Source: Eutrigla gurnardus (taxonomy: Eukaryota > Chordata > Actinopteri > Perciformes > Triglidae). Taken from it: 64,000 bases of DNA. Position 1 is the first letter of the stretch; each line of letters starts with the position of its first letter. This document shows, one piece after another, positions 60,621-64,000 of the stretch. The notes below the pieces were generated by a model that ran no database searches, was not told where the DNA came from, and saw only the letters and a list, made by a program, of their open reading frames with translations. A program made the position numbers and the translations under genes. The DNA is taken from NCBI GenBank assembly GCA_963514095.1, contig OY741268.1, positions 25,495,657 through 25,559,656 of the forward strand, read 5' to 3'.

Positions 60621-62222
60621 TGAAAAATGATCTGCTCCAGTCCAAAGCCTTGTGGATTTGGTTTTGAGTATCCTGATAAATTTTAATATCGCTTCATATC
60701 AAACGTTTGTGACGTTTGCAGTATGTCCAAGTACGCACCAATCTCCACTTCGTCTGTTGTCTTTAACCATGAATACTGAGCAGCATTGTAAGTCACTCTG
60801 GATACGAGATGTAAATGTGACGGTAATGACACCAGACAATGGAGTTTATATCGAGTTGGAGCAAACGGGGTCGAGCTTTTTCCCTCTGCAGCTGCGTCGA
60901 TCGGGGTCAATATGTGAAAATCTGTGCTCCCCGACGTTCGCGAGTCGGCGCGACTCCCATTGTTTTTTCCATTTTATCAAATGCGTCTCATGTAACTACA
61001 CGCTGATAAAGATCTAACCTGACAGACGGTTTGGATTTCAAACGTTGTCCTCTGTTGTGTCCCCGGTTGTCCTGTAATCAAACATCAGCTTTATTCTGCA
61101 TAGTAAGAGAACACAGGCTGGTAATACAGGAATGTCCTTATATGTACTGGAACACTCTTACCCACGCAAACGTCAACAGCCGGTGTTTTTAAGGTCTGAC
61201 AAATTATGTAGTCCTTTTAGAATGAATATAATTAATTCAGTATTATACTTTTTGCTTCATTACTAGATGTATTTTAATTTTGCTCCTCTGGTCCAACCTT
61301 CGTTGCACCACAGGGGGCTCCACTGGGCCGGCCTGATGCGGCGCAGCAGGGGTTAGTAAGGGAGGACCGGGTCCAGTTAATCTCCACCAACAACTACTAT
61401 TAACCTCAACAACTTTTACAAAGGCACGTTAATCCACAGGCTCTCTCTGGCTGGTTTGGGATGCGGAGCCTGACTTGCGTTGGGCCGCAGCCACCTGAGG
61501 GTCGGACGAAGGTTATCCCTCTTCTCCTCTCTGTGTTGGTGTCTAATGAGCAGAGAGAACGGCGGAAACTAATAAGGCAAGAGAAAATAGTTAATGAGGA
61601 GCTGGAGAAATGGAGTAAAACAAAGTGTCCTTTTACCTTTTTTTTATTTTTTAGCACACGGTATCAACACAACCACTCCTACCCTTGAAATCATGATATA
61701 GTACATATCTACAGCATGTTTTGCCATGTGTCTACTTGTGTGGTGGAGCCAGCTTGCGTTTGACAAAAGGAGGAGGACTAATGTGTTCGACTCTGGCTCT
61801 GACTGAGCACCCTTTTCCTTTTTGTTGCTGCTGTCCCTCAGTCGGAATCTCAAGTGTGCCGTGAATCATCTTATTTTTCCGTCTTTCACAAGATCCCCGG
61901 GCCAGACTTCAGACCACTTTCCTGAATCAGCCCCGGCGATGTGTAATGGCAGTCCTGCTGTTTGGAGATTGGACGGCGCGCACACTTAGCTATTTTAAAA
62001 TCACATTTCTGTTTTTTTAAATAACCCGTCTGAACACTTGGACAGATTGGTTTGAGGCTGAATCATCACAAAGCCAAATGCAATTTGGCTTATTTTCTAA
62101 TTTCTTGGTCTGCAACATAGACCGCGTATGGCTTTGCTCTGCCATTCTCACTAAAGTAATGATTAAATAATAACTTTTTCTGGCTGAGTCAGATTGTTGT
62201 TGAACATGTCACTGTGAAACTT
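60621..62222. other. Presumed intron, no exon seen
   Basis: A short phrase near 60786-60830 (TTGTAAGTCACTCTGGATAC and on) resembles the 3' end of common fish SINE/LINE copies. The 121-codon frame at 60652-61017 runs across it and is judged spurious. Nothing else was recognised. Confidence 0.45.
60786..60830 (+). repeat. Short retroposon 3'-tail remnant
   Basis: TTGTAAGTCACTCTGGATAC followed by GAG and a TAAATG variant resembles the 'tgtaagtcgctttggataaaagcgtctgctaaatg' tail found in many fish retroposons. Only this piece is visible. Confidence 0.4.
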
Positions 62223-62224
62223 AT

Positions 62225-62247
62225 CCCCCCCCCCCCCCCCCCCCCCT
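62225..62247. repeat. Poly-C run
   Basis: Twenty-three consecutive C. Confidence 0.95.
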
Positions 62248-64000
62248 TTGATGAATTTATTTATTTATTTTTCTGCAGAAAAGTTACTGTAAAATCCTAA
62301 GCTTTTTTTTTTTTTTTACTCACGAGCGGAGTAATCATTTTAAGAAGATCATTTGCTACACACAAAAAAAGTATTTCATCTCTGCGCCCCCTGCTACCAA
62401 AAGTCTTCAAGTCCCTGTCCAGATTTGAAAGAGAGGTTTTTTCGCACTCGTGTTCAAAGGATCAAGATGGAAACTGTGAAACAAACCAGTCCCTTGCATG
62501 AATAAAGGACTTTCACTACTTGGATAACGTTTCTAAGATCTCACAAAGGCACTCTTCTCTTGCCCCGGAAGCCTTCCGCTTCCCTTTTATCAAGCTTGTC
62601 CTACCTTTCAGATTCCATTATAATAATCAACAGCACACCTTAGCTCTCACATTAGAAGCGGCTGAGAAACTTGACAGCGGATCATTTAGAAGTATGATTT
62701 TTATCTGCTCTTGCATGTCAGCCCCGTCTCTGTAAAACTCACACTTCAAATGGTAAAACACATTTCCAGCATCAAGTTAAGTAGCGCTCTTTTGGTTGAG
62801 GAGATTAATTTGTCGACTCCCCCCCTCACCCACCCACCCAACACAAACTGAAGCATTATCTGTGCCCATCCTCTGTAACAGGCTGCCATTTTGTGTTAAG
62901 CCAGCACTGATGCATAGAGCCTCCACAGCCTGGAAATTGCCAGCGCCTAAAGCAAACAGTTGGACCCGAGGTCCCACAAGTGTGAGGCAGCCAAGTAAAC
63001 CCATTAACTGCCTATAGAGTGGTTTGTGGTCTTGTCTCCACATGACGCTATCCACAAATGAGCCACAAGCTGATTTACTTTGTTTGTTTGGCTGTGTTAA
63101 ATAACCACAGAGGAGTCAACACTTCACTCATTGTGGATCTGCTGGTAGAGGAAATTAAACGTGTTCATATTATGTAACATTTGTGATGGAAGCGGTCGGG
63201 GAGGAGGGGGGGGGGGCGGCGAGGAGTTGGAGACTCTGCAGTTGTACTTAATTTGTGGTGTAAAAAATGTGTTTTATATTACACAGTAATGGTGGTAAAT
63301 CAGAGCATAAGCGTCTCACTTGGAATATATAATTTGACAAGTCTGCAGCATTTTCATTTGGGGGCACTGAGGCATGATCCGTTCTTCCTCCTGAATTCTT
63401 CTATCCCCTCTCAACACATGATGCCCAAACTGTACAAATTATTTGAAATCGCCAGAAGGTGTTTGATTTACGCTGAGTCTGAGTTATCAGCTCCCAAACA
63501 GGCCATGTAGCTCCTCTCTTATCATCCTACCCAGCCGCTTGCAGAATTTCTGCATGTTTTTTTTATTTTTTTATTTTTTTTAGCTCAGCCCTCTAAAATG
63601 TGATGACAATAGTCATGAACGGAACACAAAGACAAAAAAAAAAACTGCCACTTGCAGCAAAATGAGACCCCCTCCCTACCCCCCTCCCCCAACTCCAACT
63701 CGGCTAATTTTTGTGTTGGATTCTCCTGGAATGTGTTCAACAAGAAAGGCTGGCAGCTTTACGCCGTTGCTCGACTCGGGCTGTCGTGGGCGCTGCCCAC
63801 CCGACCCCCTGTCACACAATTAGCTCCCTGCTTTTCAGATAGCTAGAACAAAGGTGAACTCAGGGAGTCGAGGCTGTGTGTGTATGCATGTGTGTGTGTG
63901 TGCATGTGTGTGTGACACTCCGATGACTCTAGGGTACTTTCTTGACCAGAGGAGTCGTCGGCTGTCACTAAACATCACTGTCTCCCTCCCCACTAATGGC
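62248..64000. other. Presumed intron, no exon seen
   Basis: Contains a poly-T run (62305-62319), a G-rich run (63203-63222), TTTTTTATTTT repeats (63560-63580), an A run (63636-63646) and a TG-rich tract (63867-63914). No exon, RNA gene or known transposon was recognised up to the window end. Confidence 0.5.
63867..63914. repeat. Imperfect (TG)n microsatellite
   Basis: TG repeats with TATGCATG and GCATG interruptions. Confidence 0.85.

Noticed and set aside
60652..61017. 121-codon plus-strand frame
   Set aside because: Crosses a retroposon tail phrase and has no splice-bounded or domain support.
1..64000. CRISPR arrays, prokaryotic operons, phage or plasmid features
   Set aside because: No regularly spaced direct repeats, no dense tandem coding and no ribosome-binding-site pattern; all signs point to vertebrate nuclear DNA.

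Overview
This window is vertebrate nuclear DNA, most likely from a percomorph teleost fish. The signs are very low coding density, many dinucleotide and mononucleotide microsatellites, no long open reading frame that looks like a gene, AT-rich homeobox-type non-coding blocks, and several repeat families that I recognise from teleost genomes. There is no prokaryotic operon, CRISPR array, phage or plasmid feature. Most open frames over 60 codons here are chance frames in non-coding DNA.

Only two pieces of protein-coding sequence can be supported. (1) On the + strand, a CpG-rich promoter and 5' leader (about 50280-51009) runs into a first coding exon at 51010-51100. It has a good start context, a signal-peptide-like N terminus and a GTGAGT donor in phase 1. 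No second exon was recognised before the end of the window, so 51101-64000 would be the start of a large first intron. (2) On the - strand, 28438-28500 is a 63-base phase-1/phase-1 cassette-like exon with clean AG and GTAAG borders, encoding a very acidic 21-residue segment. Its host gene is not visible. The two exons lie on opposite strands about 22.5 kb apart, so they belong to different genes. I could not name either gene.

Layout: 1-12.4 kb is non-coding with several conserved-looking AT-rich blocks (about 1.5, 3.1, 4.9-5.9 and 10.5-11.1 kb), a 16-bp-stem hairpin at 5960-6010 and an old repeat near 7.2 kb. At 12.4-13.1 kb there is a 673-bp fold-back element. At 14.85-15.04 kb there is a tRNA-derived SINE. 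The 15.6-28 kb part mixes conserved-looking blocks with old repeats and a LINE reverse-transcriptase remnant at 22.7-23.0 kb. At 29740-30267 there is a complete non-autonomous hAT-type element with an exact 8-bp target duplication. The 31.7-41.1 kb part is repeat-rich and contains two local repeat pairs, several CA/GT tracts and a GC-rich palindrome-ended element. At 45.3-46.0 kb there is a second copy of a repeat also present near 26.2 kb in the other orientation. At 47.86-48.18 kb there is the truncated end of a Tc1-type transposon. The + strand gene starts at about 51.0 kb, and its presumed intron holds further conserved-looking blocks (53.9-55.2 and 60.2-60.6 kb).

The overall picture is a gene desert rich in putative regulatory elements next to, and extending into, the first intron of a gene for a secreted or membrane protein. 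This is typical of vertebrate neural or developmental receptor and adhesion genes. I saw no convincing new biochemical system. The best leads are the isolated acidic cassette exon, the uORF-bearing first exon, the two well-bounded fold-back/MITE elements and a 13-mer octamer-type motif shared by two conserved-looking blocks. Repeat-family identities rest on recognition from memory, not on a database search.
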